A stretch of DNA of 64,000 bases from Nonlabens dokdonensis DSW-6 (lineage in GTDB: Bacteria > Bacteroidota > Bacteroidia > Flavobacteriales > Flavobacteriaceae): NCBI RefSeq assembly GCF_000332115.1, contig NC_020156.1, positions 2,047,501 through 2,111,500 on the forward strand. The letters run 5' to 3'. This document shows, in pieces, positions 16,010-24,305 of the stretch; position 1 is the stretch's first letter; each line of letters opens with the position of its first letter. The notes below the pieces were generated by a model, which made no database searches, was not told the DNA's origin, and saw nothing but the letters and a program-made list of their open reading frames with translations. Both the position numbers and the translations under genes were made by a program.

Positions 16010-16339
16010 ATGAGCCTAAAAAAATCACAGGAGCAAGTAGACGAGTGGATTAAAAACCATGGAGTTCGTTACTTTAATGAACTTACTAATATGGCACAAC
16101 TTACAGAAGAAGTAGGCGAGGTAGCCCGAATTATTGCGCGACGTTATGGCGAGCAAAGTGAGAAGGAAAGCGATAAAAATAAAGACCTTGGAGAAGAACT
16201 GGCAGATGTTATGTTTGTGGTTCTGTGTCTCGCAAATCAAACAGGAACCGACCTCGAAGCGGCGTTTAATAAAAAATTAAAGATTAAAACAGAACGCGAT
16301 CACGATAGGCATCACAATAACTCCAAATTAAAATCTTGA
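16010..16339 (+). CDS. MazG-like nucleotide pyrophosphohydrolase
   Basis: A 109-residue all-alpha NTP pyrophosphohydrolase of the MazG/dUTPase superfamily. The metal-binding acidic motifs are TEEVGEVAR (32-40) and DLGEELADVMF (59-69). It is the short single-domain form, expected to hydrolyse a nucleoside triphosphate to monophosphate and pyrophosphate as a house-cleaning enzyme; the substrate is not readable. It starts 1 base after the DUF3857 gene and ends 3 bases before aroA, so it is part of the same run. Confidence 0.88.
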   Translation: MSLKKSQEQVDEWIKNHGVRYFNELTNMAQLTEEVGEVARIIARRYGEQSEKESDKNKDLGEELADVMFVVLCLANQTGTDLEAAFNKKLKIKTERDHDRHHNNSKLKS

Positions 16340-16342
16340 TCT

Positions 16343-17593
16343 ATGGACTTTAAACTTCATAAGGTAGAAGCACCGCATGATAAAAGTTCTTTACAAATAT
16401 CTGGTTCAAAGAGCGAGAGCAATAGGTGGCTTATTCTTCAAGCGCTTTATGAGAATTTAATTATCCAGAATATTTCAGATAGTGATGACAGCAAACATCT
16501 CAATGAGGTCTTGCAAAGCGATGAATCTGTACTAGACATAGGTCATGCTGGTACTGCAATGCGTTTTGGTACCGCATTTTTTGCAACCCAAGAGAATAAG
16601 GACATAACCTTAACAGGAAGCGCTCGTATGAAGCAACGTCCTATAGGTATTTTAGTAGATGCTCTTAATAAGTTAGGCGCTCAGGTTTCTTACTTAGAAA
16701 AGGAAGGTTATCCACCGTTGCGTATTAAAGGGTCTAAAATTTGTGGAGGAAAGCTATCCATCGACGGTAGTGTTTCTAGCCAGTTTTTAAGTGCGATACT
16801 TCTTGTAGCGCCTCGTTTTGAAAAAGGCCTTGAATTACATGTAACAGGAGAATTGACCTCTAAGCCTTATTTAGAAATGACATTAGGCATTTTAAAGCAG
16901 GTAGGCGTTAAAGTCAGTACCAGTAATAAAGATGGTAATTATGTAGTTCATATTTCACCTTTGAATAAAAGCGCTATTCATACCGCAGTGGTAGAAAGCG
17001 ACTGGAGCAGTGCAGGATACTGGTACAGTTGGGTAGCTTTGCAAGAAGAAGGTAATGAAATGCAACTTTCTTCCTTTAATGAGAACTCTTTGCAAGGTGA
17101 TAGTGAGTTGGTACATATGTACTTGCCGCTAGGAGTGAAGACCACGTATGGTCGTAATAGCATAAAATTGGCTAAGATAAAATCGAGCCTTCCTAGGCTT
17201 GTAGAATTAGATTTAACTAAAGAACCAGATCAAGCCCAAACTATTTTTGCTACCTGTTTAGCTTTAGGAGTCGACGCACGGTTAACAGGTTTGCACACGC
17301 TCAAGATTAAAGAAACAGATCGTATAGAAGCTATGAAGGTGGTGGGATCTCGCTTTCGCGAAAGCGAAATAACAACAACAAACAATTCTATTCACTTACA
17401 TTTTGAAAAGAACACAGTGTTTAACAAAGATGTGCTGGTAGATACTTTTCAAGATCATAGAATGGCAATGGCTTTTGCGCCGCTTGCTATGAAAACAAGT
17501 CTTATTATTAAGGACGCAATGGTCGTGACAAAGAGTTATAAAAACTACTATAAGGATCTTAAAACGGTAAATGTAAGCATTACAGAAATTTAA
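16343..17593 (+). CDS. aroA: 3-phosphoshikimate 1-carboxyvinyltransferase (EPSP synthase)
   Basis: Sixth step of the shikimate pathway: joins phosphoenolpyruvate to shikimate 3-phosphate. The 416-residue protein shows SGSKSESNRWLILQAL (about 19-34), GHAGTAMRFGTAFFA (about 69-83), RMKQRPIGILVDAL, SSQFLSAILL, LKIKETDRIEAM and the C-terminal DHRMAMAFAPLAM. It is somewhat divergent from E. coli AroA, as usual for Bacteroidota. Residues SRFRES (about 336-341) are encoded by a copy of the palindrome. It is distant from the aromatic operon at 6.3-10.2 kb and so lies outside the attenuator. Confidence 0.93.
   Translation: MDFKLHKVEAPHDKSSLQISGSKSESNRWLILQALYENLIIQNISDSDDSKHLNEVLQSDESVLDIGHAGTAMRFGTAFFATQENKDITLTGSARMKQRPIGILVDALNKLGAQVSYLEKEGYPPLRIKGSKICGGKLSIDGSVSSQFLSAILLVAPRFEKGLELHVTGELTSKPYLEMTLGILKQVGVKVSTSNKDGNYVVHISPLNKSAIHTAVVESDWSSAGYWYSWVALQEEGNEMQLSSFNENSLQGDSELVHMYLPLGVKTTYGRNSIKLAKIKSSLPRLVELDLTKEPDQAQTIFATCLALGVDARLTGLHTLKIKETDRIEAMKVVGSRFRESEITTTNNSIHLHFEKNTVFNKDVLVDTFQDHRMAMAFAPLAMKTSLIIKDAMVVTKSYKNYYKDLKTVNVSITEI
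17352..17365. repeat. palindrome copy 6 (inside aroA)
   Basis: GCTTTCGCGAAAGC in the frame S-R-F-R-E-S; flanks ATCTC and GAAAT. Confidence 0.95.
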
Positions 17594-17605
17594 CCGCTAT
17601 TTTAC

Positions 17606-17637
17606 TTGACAAGGCCTATGCGCAAATTGTATATTTG
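17606..17637 (+). promoter_or_regulatory. promoter of queA
   Basis: TTG (17606-17608), 21-base spacer, TATATTTG (17630-17637), 23 bases before the queA ATG; fits the Bacteroidota TTG-N17-23-TAnnTTTG consensus. Confidence 0.7.
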
Positions 17638-17660
17638 CAACTTATCTTAAAAATCAATTA

Positions 17661-18713
17661 ATGAAGTTATCGCAATTTGGTTACGATCTGCCAGAAGATC
17701 GCATCGCTCAACATCCAGCAGAAAATAGAGATGAATCGAAGCTGATGGTTTTGCATAGAAAAACTGGTAAAATTGAGCATAAAATGTTCAAAGATGTGAT
17801 TGATTATTTTAATGAAGATGATGTCTTTGTATTTAACGACACAAAGGTTTTTCCTGCCAGATTATATGGTAATAAAGAAAAAACAGGTGCGAGAATAGAG
17901 GTATTTCTTCTTAGAGAATTAAACCCAGACACAAAATTGTGGGATGTACTTGTAGATCCAGCAAGAAAAATAAGAATAGGAAATAAATTATACTTTGGTG
18001 AAGATGAGAGTCTTGTAGCTGAAGTGATTGATAATACTACTTCTAGAGGTCGTACGTTGAGGTTCCTTTACGATGGTAGTTATGAGGAGTTTAGACAGGC
18101 GCTTAAAGAACTGGGTGAGACTCCTTTACCTAAGGAATTGAATAGAGATGTAGAGCCAGAAGATGAGGAGCGTTATCAAACAATTTTTGCCGAAAAAGAA
18201 GGTGCAGTAGCTGCTCCAGTTGCAGGACTTCACTTTTCTAAGCACTTACTTAAGAGGCTAGAAATTAAAGGTGTTAAAATGACGGCAGTAACTATGCACA
18301 TAGGTTTAGGAACTTTTGCACCAGTTGAGGTAGAAGATCTTTCTAAACATAAAATGGATAGTGAGCAGGCTTTTATTACTCAAGACACGTGCGATATGGT
18401 AAATAAAGCTATTGATACTAAAAGGAACGTTTGTGCAGTAGGAACTACTACCATGCGTACTCTTGAAAGTGCAGTGAGTAGTAATGGACATTTAAACACG
18501 TTTGCAGAGTGGACTAATAAATTTATTTTCCCTCCTTATGATTTTACCATTGCAAACAGTATGATCACTAACTTTCACCATCCTAAATCTACCTTAATGA
18601 TGCAGGCAGCTGCATTTGCAGGTTATGATTTTTTGAATGAGGCTTATGAAGAAGCACTTAAGAATGATTACAGATTCAGCACTTATGGTGATGCGATGTT
18701 GATTATTGACTAA
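17661..18713 (+). CDS. queA: S-adenosylmethionine:tRNA ribosyltransferase-isomerase
   Basis: Transfers and isomerises the ribosyl group of SAM onto 7-aminomethyl-7-deazaguanine in tRNA to give epoxyqueuosine. The 350-residue length is normal. Motifs: [20 protein letters not shown] at the start, [64 protein letters not shown] and [12 protein letters not shown]. It has its own promoter and a terminator directly after it, so it is probably monocistronic. Identity is certain. Confidence 0.97.
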   Translation: MKLSQFGYDLPEDRIAQHPAENRDESKLMVLHRKTGKIEHKMFKDVIDYFNEDDVFVFNDTKVFPARLYGNKEKTGARIEVFLLRELNPDTKLWDVLVDPARKIRIGNKLYFGEDESLVAEVIDNTTSRGRTLRFLYDGSYEEFRQALKELGETPLPKELNRDVEPEDEERYQTIFAEKEGAVAAPVAGLHFSKHLLKRLEIKGVKMTAVTMHIGLGTFAPVEVEDLSKHKMDSEQAFITQDTCDMVNKAIDTKRNVCAVGTTTMRTLESAVSSNGHLNTFAEWTNKFIFPPYDFTIANSMITNFHHPKSTLMMQAAAFAGYDFLNEAYEEALKNDYRFSTYGDAMLIID

Positions 18714-18732
18714 TTATACAAATTGTAATTCC

Positions 18733-18746
18733 GCTTTCGCGAAAGC
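18733..18746. repeat. palindrome copy 7 (intergenic)
   Basis: GCTTTCGCGAAAGC between queA and its terminator; left flank AATTCC, right flank ATAAA. Confidence 0.95.
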
Positions 18747-18759
18747 ATAAAATTTAAAG

Positions 18760-18791
18760 ATCCCTACGACAGTAAAGTTGTAGGGATTTTT
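18760..18791 (+). terminator. terminator after queA
   Basis: Stem ATCCCTACGAC/GTTGTAGGGAT (one G-U pair), loop AGTAAA, then five T. It lies between convergent genes. Confidence 0.85.
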
Positions 18792-18811
18792 ACTTAATTA
18801 AAATCTAAGTT

Positions 18812-19441
18812 TTAATTGACAATATAATTAACTAATACTCTTTCATATACAAAAGTGGAGCTTTGGCTAAAAGATATCTTTTCTTCTATCAAACCTATTT
18901 CTGGTGCATACGTGTATTCTGACGCACCAGTTCCTAGTCGCTGCATGCTTTGATTATCAAACATAAAGAAATCAATAAGGAATGAGTTAGTAAAAGTTCC
19001 TGCAGGAACGGTTGTAGTTAGATTGTTTGAATTAAGCTCAGTTCTATACTCTACATTTGCTCCTATACTCGTAATAGGTAAAACACCAGTAAAATTCATG
19101 TCAGTAGGATGGGCACGCACAAAACCTTCAGAATCTACTAGAAATCCTTGAGAATCCTCACGTAAGTATTCAATGCGCAAATCATCAGGTTGCCCATTAT
19201 CAAATGTTGTGACAGACTCTTGTATAAAGTAATCTTCTCCATTTATAACTTGAGTACCAGTAATTTCAACCATTTGCATGTTCTCATTCCATGTTCCTTG
19301 TAAGTCATTGAATTGATATGTCCATGAATTACCTACTTTCAATCCGTAAAAATTAGTAGATTGAATAGTGTTGTTATCGTCATCACTGGAGCAGCTCAAA
19401 GTAAGCGCGCCTACAAATAGGCATAAAAGAATCTTTTTCAT
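18812..19441 (-). CDS. hypothetical lipoprotein
   Basis: A 209-residue protein starting MKKILLCLFVGALTLSCSSDDDNN, a lipoprotein signal with Cys17 followed by the Ser-Asp-Asp run common in Bacteroidota surface lipoproteins. The mature part is beta-rich (FYGLKVGNSWTYQFNDLQGT, TTTVPAGTFTNSFLIDFFMF). I recognise no named domain; the pattern VGNSWTYQ...VPAGTF resembles a group of small flavobacterial lipoproteins. It stands alone between queA (convergent) and rpe (divergent). Function unknown. Confidence 0.75.
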   Translation of the reverse strand: MKKILLCLFVGALTLSCSSDDDNNTIQSTNFYGLKVGNSWTYQFNDLQGTWNENMQMVEITGTQVINGEDYFIQESVTTFDNGQPDDLRIEYLREDSQGFLVDSEGFVRAHPTDMNFTGVLPITSIGANVEYRTELNSNNLTTTVPAGTFTNSFLIDFFMFDNQSMQRLGTGASEYTYAPEIGLIEEKISFSQSSTFVYERVLVNYIVN

Positions 19442-19642
19442 AATAAAGTTTTGGTTATTTAAAGAACGATGTTCTCGTTGAAATATTATTCTTACGCAAT
19501 ATCTTCTTACAACTTAATTCTTCTTAAAGCGGCTTCTAATTTAAGGATTAAAACGCCCATTGATTATATTTTATAAGCTTATATCTATTACAACCAAATT
19601 GATCTATAAACCTTAAATTTGCAAAACTTTTAAACTATAGAC

Positions 19643-20299
19643 ATGTCTACACTTATCGCCCCATCAGTTCTCGCAGCAGATTTTGCAAACCTGCAAAGAG
19701 ACGTAGAAATGATCAACCACTCAGACGCTGACTGGTTTCATATCGATATTATGGACGGTGTTTTTGTACCTAACATTTCCTTTGGGATGCCTGTTCTACG
19801 TGACATTGTAAAACATGCTACTAAAACGATAGACTGTCACCTTATGATAGTAGATCCTGATCGTTATGTAAAGACGTTTGCAGATTTAGGTTGCGATATT
19901 CTAACAGTACACTATGAAGCCTGTACTCATTTGCACAGAACATTACAATTGATCAAGTCACATGGTATGAAAGCAGGCGTGGCTTTGAATCCGCATACGA
20001 GTGTTCATTTACTTACGGATACCATTCAAGATATAGACATGGTATGTTTAATGAGTGTAAATCCAGGTTTTGGAGGGCAGAGCTTTATCGAGAATACGTA
20101 TGATAAAATTACTCAGCTTAAAAAAATCATTGATCATAAAAAATGTGATACACTTATAGAAATCGATGGTGGAGTGACAGATAAAAATGCAAAGCAACTA
20201 GTTAAAGCTGGTGCTGACGTGCTTGTTGCTGGAAGCTATGTTTTTAAGTCTAATGATCCTACAGCTACTGTTGCTGGTTTGAGAAAAATGGTGAATTAG
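19643..20299 (+). CDS. rpe: ribulose-phosphate 3-epimerase
   Basis: Pentose phosphate pathway enzyme interconverting ribulose 5-phosphate and xylulose 5-phosphate. The 218-residue TIM barrel has APSVLAADFANL (6-17), WFHIDIMDGVFVPNISFG (31-48), CHLMIVDPDRY, GVALNPHT, MSVNPGFGGQSFI and EIDGGVTDKNA, covering all catalytic and metal residues of the family. A TAAATTTG box at 19614-19621 is probably its -7 element. Identity is certain. Confidence 0.97.
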   Translation: MSTLIAPSVLAADFANLQRDVEMINHSDADWFHIDIMDGVFVPNISFGMPVLRDIVKHATKTIDCHLMIVDPDRYVKTFADLGCDILTVHYEACTHLHRTLQLIKSHGMKAGVALNPHTSVHLLTDTIQDIDMVCLMSVNPGFGGQSFIENTYDKITQLKKIIDHKKCDTLIEIDGGVTDKNAKQLVKAGADVLVAGSYVFKSNDPTATVAGLRKMVN

Positions 20300-20469
20300 A
20301 TTCCTGTTTTCTTATTTAATTTTCTGTTTTATTTTAATTCTGGTACATGAATGTTTAAACAGTATTTGTTTAACATTTATTGCCTAATCTTAATGATTAT
20401 TTAACCATTCTTCATAGTCTCAAAACTTCATAATAGAAGTACTTTTGCACGCTCAAAAAAAATGGTGTA

Positions 20470-21072
20470 ATGGAACAAATAGGTTTTGTAGAATTTTTCT
20501 CAGCCTTTGACTTTAAAGAGGCTTTTACTGCTGGAATGATATTATTTGCAGTAATTGATATTATAGGAAGTATCCCAATCATTGTGGATTTAAGACGTAA
20601 AGTGGGACATGTGCAAAGTGAAAAAGCATCTATCGTAGCAGGAATGTTGATGATCGTTTTTATGTTTGTAGGAGAAAGTATGTTAGGTTTGATAGGAATA
20701 GACGTCAACTCATTTGCAGTAGCTGGTGCGTTCATTATATTTTTTATCGCCTTAGAAATGATTTTAGGAATTCAACTTTACAAGGATGATGCGCCAGAGA
20801 CGGCTGCGATTATTCCTATTGCATTTCCACTTATTGCTGGTGCTGGAACTTTGACTTCAGTTCTATCTTTAAGATCAGAGTACGCAGCTATAAATATTAT
20901 AGTAGCTATTATTGTCAACATAGGTTTTGTCTATGTGGTTTTAAAAAACTCTGGGAAAATTGAAAAATTAATAGGTAAACAAGGAATTAACGTGGTTAGG
21001 AAAATCTTTGGAGTTATCTTGCTAGCCATCGCTGTGAAGCTGTTTACAGCAAACATTAAAGAACTTTTCTAG
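20470..21072 (+). CDS. MarC family integral membrane protein
   Basis: A 200-residue membrane protein with six predicted hydrophobic segments. Family marks are AVIDIIGSIPIIVDL (about 28-42), GIDVNSFAVAGAFIIFFIALEMILG (in two blocks) and IPIAFPLIAGAGTLTSVLSL. MarC/UPF0056 proteins are inner-membrane proteins of unknown transport role; the old link with multiple antibiotic resistance was not upheld. A TACTTTTG box (20440-20447) may be its promoter. The next small membrane gene starts 2 bases after its stop. Confidence 0.9.
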   Translation: MEQIGFVEFFSAFDFKEAFTAGMILFAVIDIIGSIPIIVDLRRKVGHVQSEKASIVAGMLMIVFMFVGESMLGLIGIDVNSFAVAGAFIIFFIALEMILGIQLYKDDAPETAAIIPIAFPLIAGAGTLTSVLSLRSEYAAINIIVAIIVNIGFVYVVLKNSGKIEKLIGKQGINVVRKIFGVILLAIAVKLFTANIKELF

Positions 21073-21074
21073 TT

Positions 21075-21275
21075 ATGAAGTACGTATTTTATTTAATAAT
21101 TATCCTCGCTGTAGCCAGTATCGTTTTTAACGCATTTAAGATAGATATTGATCATCTATTTCAAGGTGATAGTCAAATTGCGATTATCAGTATTGTAGCG
21201 GCAATTTGTGTCATCGTTTTGATGAGTATCATGTTGGTTTCAAAGAAAATTGCAGAGAAAGTAGAAGGTCGCTAG
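21075..21275 (+). CDS. small membrane protein of unknown function
   Basis: A 66-residue protein with two hydrophobic helices (about 2-19 and 33-55) separated by KIDIDHLFQGDSQ, ending SKKIAEKVEGR. It starts 2 bases after the marC-like stop, so both are co-transcribed. The length, good composition and tight spacing support a real gene. I recognise no family. Confidence 0.7.
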   Translation: MKYVFYLIIILAVASIVFNAFKIDIDHLFQGDSQIAIISIVAAICVIVLMSIMLVSKKIAEKVEGR

Positions 21276-21316
21276 ATATTAAATCCAGCTGTTGTCAGTG
21301 TTTCTGAAGGTACTAT

Positions 21317-22906
21317 CTAGCTAGACCTTGACGTGCTCAGTTCTAAAAGCTTTTCAATCATCTCATCTTCTTGATTGAGTAGTTTTACCTTCAGTTCAGT
21401 AGTGAAGAGTTGTTCTGCAAGAGATGATTTTATGATCAATGCTATTTCATCTCGATAACCAGGTAGTTTTATACTGGTATTATTAAGTTGTGCATAAAGA
21501 ATAAATTCTTTCATCATTTCTTCAGTGACTTCGTAAGAATTGATAAACTCTTCTTGAGACATATCTCTCATAAATTTACCTTCATCTTGAAGGTATCGAT
21601 TCACAAACTGATCAGCAAATCCTGTTCTCCCGAAGTAATTTAAAGTTTGTAACACATATCCATCTGGACTAGCAACAAATACATCTGGAATAATACCGCC
21701 GCCGCCGTAAACTACCTTACCACCTGGAGTCACACGTTTTAAAGAGTCATTTACTTGAATGTTTTCTTCGTTTTGAAGCTCTCCATTACTATACCTGTCA
21801 ATATATTCTTTGAAGTAGTCTTCGTTACCGTTACTATAAGGTCTTTGGATACTCCTACCAGTAGGCGTGTAGTAACGAGCGATAGTTAATCTTACAGCAC
21901 TACCATCACCTAATTTGATCTCTTGTTGAACCAATCCTTTTCCAAAACTTCTACGACCTATTATGGTTCCTTTGTCGTTGTCTTGAAGTGCGCCAGCAAC
22001 TACTTCACTCGCACTCGCACTATTTTCATTTATTAAAATGTAAACGGCGCTATTCTCATAAGAACCTCGATCTGTAGCATAACTGTCTTTACGTTTATCA
22101 TTGCGATCTTTCTGGAAAAGAATTAATTGATCTTCCTTAAGAAATTCATCTGCAATGGCGACTGCCGCACTTAAAACGCCTCCAGGATTATCTCTTAAAT
22201 CTAGAGCGATTTGAGTAGCTCCAGCTCTTTTAAGTTGTTTGATCGCGTTTTTAAATTCTTCTTCGGTAGACTCTGCAAAACGATTTATTTTAATGTAGCC
22301 CAACTTGTTAGTAAGCATGTAGCTCGCATCTATACTTTTGATAGCGACGTTTCCTCTTACTACAGGAACGTTGATTACCTCTTCATCACCTGGTCTCAAA
22401 ATTCCTAAAACTATTTTAGAACCTTCTTCACCTTTAAGCACATTTGTAGAAATAGCATTTGCTCCGAAGAGCGGTTTACCGTCTGCATAAAGAATTTTAT
22501 CACCACCTTTTATTCCTGCCTTATCGCTAGGACCATCTTCAATAGCTCTCAAAACAGAGATAGAATCTTGGTTGACAAAGAAGCGTATTCCTATACCTAC
22601 AAAATCACCGCGCATGTTATTATCTACATCTTCCAGCTCACTGCTAGGGATGTAAACAGAATGCGGATCTAGATTTTGCATGATCTCATTTACCGTTACA
22701 TCTACAATACTATCTGTATTAATTTGATCAACATAACGCTGGTCTATTAGGTCTATGAGTCTGTTGAGTTTGCGCTTTTTTAAACTGCTTGAAGAAGCGA
22801 TATAGTCGTTACCTATACTATTTTCATTGAGCACGCTGCCCAGCCATATTCCTATGGCAAAAATAATTCCCAAAAATAATGGGTAGTATAAATAACTTTT
22901 CTTCAT
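21317..22906 (-). CDS. S41 family C-terminal processing peptidase
   Basis: Periplasmic serine protease of the CtpA/Prc group, 529 residues. One N-terminal membrane anchor (about 7-24), a PDZ domain (about 95-175; IRFFVNQDSISVLRAIEDGP, SDKAGIKGGDKIL) and the S41 catalytic domain (about 190-360) with ALDLRDNPGGVL, the Ser in NENSASASEVV and the Lys in GRRSFGKGLVQQ, the Ser-Lys dyad. A long C-terminal extension follows. It overlaps the upstream dCMP deaminase gene by one base (TAATG), a pair often seen in Bacteroidota. Confidence 0.93.
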   Translation of the reverse strand: MKKSYLYYPLFLGIIFAIGIWLGSVLNENSIGNDYIASSSSLKKRKLNRLIDLIDQRYVDQINTDSIVDVTVNEIMQNLDPHSVYIPSSELEDVDNNMRGDFVGIGIRFFVNQDSISVLRAIEDGPSDKAGIKGGDKILYADGKPLFGANAISTNVLKGEEGSKIVLGILRPGDEEVINVPVVRGNVAIKSIDASYMLTNKLGYIKINRFAESTEEEFKNAIKQLKRAGATQIALDLRDNPGGVLSAAVAIADEFLKEDQLILFQKDRNDKRKDSYATDRGSYENSAVYILINENSASASEVVAGALQDNDKGTIIGRRSFGKGLVQQEIKLGDGSAVRLTIARYYTPTGRSIQRPYSNGNEDYFKEYIDRYSNGELQNEENIQVNDSLKRVTPGGKVVYGGGGIIPDVFVASPDGYVLQTLNYFGRTGFADQFVNRYLQDEGKFMRDMSQEEFINSYEVTEEMMKEFILYAQLNNTSIKLPGYRDEIALIIKSSLAEQLFTTELKVKLLNQEDEMIEKLLELSTSRSS

Positions 22907-23334
22907 TAATGCACTTCTTCTATTTGTTCTATAATAACTCCTGCTTTCTCAAGAAATTGCAAGCCGCTATCATCTTTATATCCTTCCATGTAGACTACAC
23001 GTTTTATGCCGCTTTGATGAATAAGCTTGCTGCAGTCTTTACAAGGCGACATCGTTATATACAGCGTTGCGTCTTTGCAACTTTGTGTAGATCCAGCTAC
23101 TTTAAGAATCGCATTAGCCTCTGCATGGAGCACATACCATTTAGTATATCCAGCGTCATCCTCACAAAAGTTCTCAAAACCACTAGGAGTACCATTATAA
23201 CCGTCGCTTATAATCATGCGATCTCTTACAATAAGCGCACCTACTTGACGTCTTTTGCAATGCGAGAGTTTCCCCCATTCTGTAGCCATTCTTAAATAAG
23301 CTACATCATATCTATGTTGTTTATCCTTTTTCAA
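22906..23334 (-). CDS. dCMP deaminase
   Basis: Zinc-dependent deoxycytidylate deaminase, 142 residues, which makes dUMP for dTTP synthesis. The zinc and catalytic motifs are HAEANAIL (about 70-77) and MSPCKDCSKLI (about 95-105). An upstream Cys/His set (SHCKRRQVGALIVRDR, NFCEDDAGYTKWYVLH) fits the ComEB/dCMP deaminase type with its extra zinc site. Its stop overlaps the start of the S41 protease. Identity is secure as to family. Confidence 0.93.
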   Translation of the reverse strand: MKKDKQHRYDVAYLRMATEWGKLSHCKRRQVGALIVRDRMIISDGYNGTPSGFENFCEDDAGYTKWYVLHAEANAILKVAGSTQSCKDATLYITMSPCKDCSKLIHQSGIKRVVYMEGYKDDSGLQFLEKAGVIIEQIEEVH

Positions 23335-23416
23335 TTCTTTGTAAACTTTTTAAGGGCCACCTTACGGCAAATCTTATTCATTTCTATTTTGCCATTTTTA
23401 TGAGAGTGATTATTAT

Positions 23417-23429
23417 AATTCCGCTTTCG
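23417..23429 (+). repeat. degenerate half-copy of the palindrome
   Basis: AATTCCGCTTTCG is exactly the left half plus flank of the common form, then the sequence diverges (TACCGCTC). An intact copy lies 36 bases further on. Confidence 0.6.
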
Positions 23430-23465
23430 TACCGCTCTTCAACGGCATTAACTTCTTTTAAGTTC

Positions 23466-23479
23466 GCTTTCGCGAAAGC
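23466..23479. repeat. palindrome copy 8 (intergenic)
   Basis: GCTTTCGCGAAAGC between the dCMP deaminase and HupE-like genes; flanks AGTTC and GAATT. Confidence 0.95.
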
Positions 23480-23512
23480 GAATTCAAAAGAAAGCGGATC
23501 AATTACAAACCA

Positions 23513-24103
23513 CTAAAATATCCATCTTACGATCAATAAAGGTATCACCATTCCTAGAACTATTGAAGAAATAATTTGCACCCATTCCTTTTTATTAAAT
23601 CGGAAGAGACCAGTAAAGATAAAGTTGAGAATAAGAACTACTAAAATGACGAGCAGCTGTCCTAACTCAATTCCTAACGCAAATTCTAAAAGCATGAGTA
23701 ACTTACTCTCGGCACCTGCTGCAAGCATTTTAAAACCATTTGCAAAACCAAATCCATGAACTAATCCAAAAAATAAAGCTACAATCAGAGTAATCCAATT
23801 ATGGTTATCTCTATGCCTGTTTCCCGCGGTGAAAATGTTATAAAGTGCCGCTATAGCTATGGTTACAACTATAAGAAATTCTATATAATTGCTGTTAAAG
23901 GAAACCTTTCCATAAATAACCAGTAACAGTGATAAAATATGTCCTACGGTAAAAGCTAGACTTAAACCTATAAGTTTTTTCCAGCTATTAAATAAAAAGG
24001 GAACAGCAATGAGGATAAAAAACAAAATATGGTCATAAGCGCCTACATTAAAGTTCATCACATGGTGAAAACCTTCACTCACGTACAATAAAAAATCATC
24101 CAT
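23513..24103 (-). CDS. HupE/UreJ family membrane protein
   Basis: A 196-residue membrane protein with about six to seven hydrophobic segments. Family marks are GAYDHILFFI (about 21-30), LAFTVGHILSLLL (about 48-60), LVHGFGFANGF (about 113-123) and FALGIELGQLLVIL. HupE/UreJ proteins act as secondary nickel or cobalt permeases where tested; the conserved His residues in the first, second and fourth blocks fit metal binding. No urease or hydrogenase gene is nearby, so the substrate stays open. Confidence 0.85.
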   Translation of the reverse strand: MDDFLLYVSEGFHHVMNFNVGAYDHILFFILIAVPFLFNSWKKLIGLSLAFTVGHILSLLLVIYGKVSFNSNYIEFLIVVTIAIAALYNIFTAGNRHRDNHNWITLIVALFFGLVHGFGFANGFKMLAAGAESKLLMLLEFALGIELGQLLVILVVLILNFIFTGLFRFNKKEWVQIISSIVLGMVIPLLIVRWIF

Positions 24104-24305
24104 TGATCATAAAAAATTAGGGGTTGTTCAAAAATAAGCCATAGATATAGAGAATGGAAATAGTTTAAGTGATTATGAGAAAAATTAGTTACTTAGGTTT
24201 GCCTTCCTTTTGAAGATAACTCTTGCTATATTATCCTGTTAGTAATAGGTGGGCATGCTTATTTTAGATATTTTTGTTCATCGATAAAATGTGCATTTCA
24301 TACAT

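Noticed and set aside
18733..18746. The palindrome as a transcription terminator
   Set aside because: Most copies lack a T run, eight lie inside genes, and real terminators with other sequences are found next to several copies.
20412..20735. 107-codon minus-strand ORF
   Set aside because: Antisense to the MarC gene, whose family motifs are clear on the plus strand.
22879..23295. 138-codon plus-strand ORF
   Set aside because: Antisense to the dCMP deaminase gene with its intact zinc motifs.
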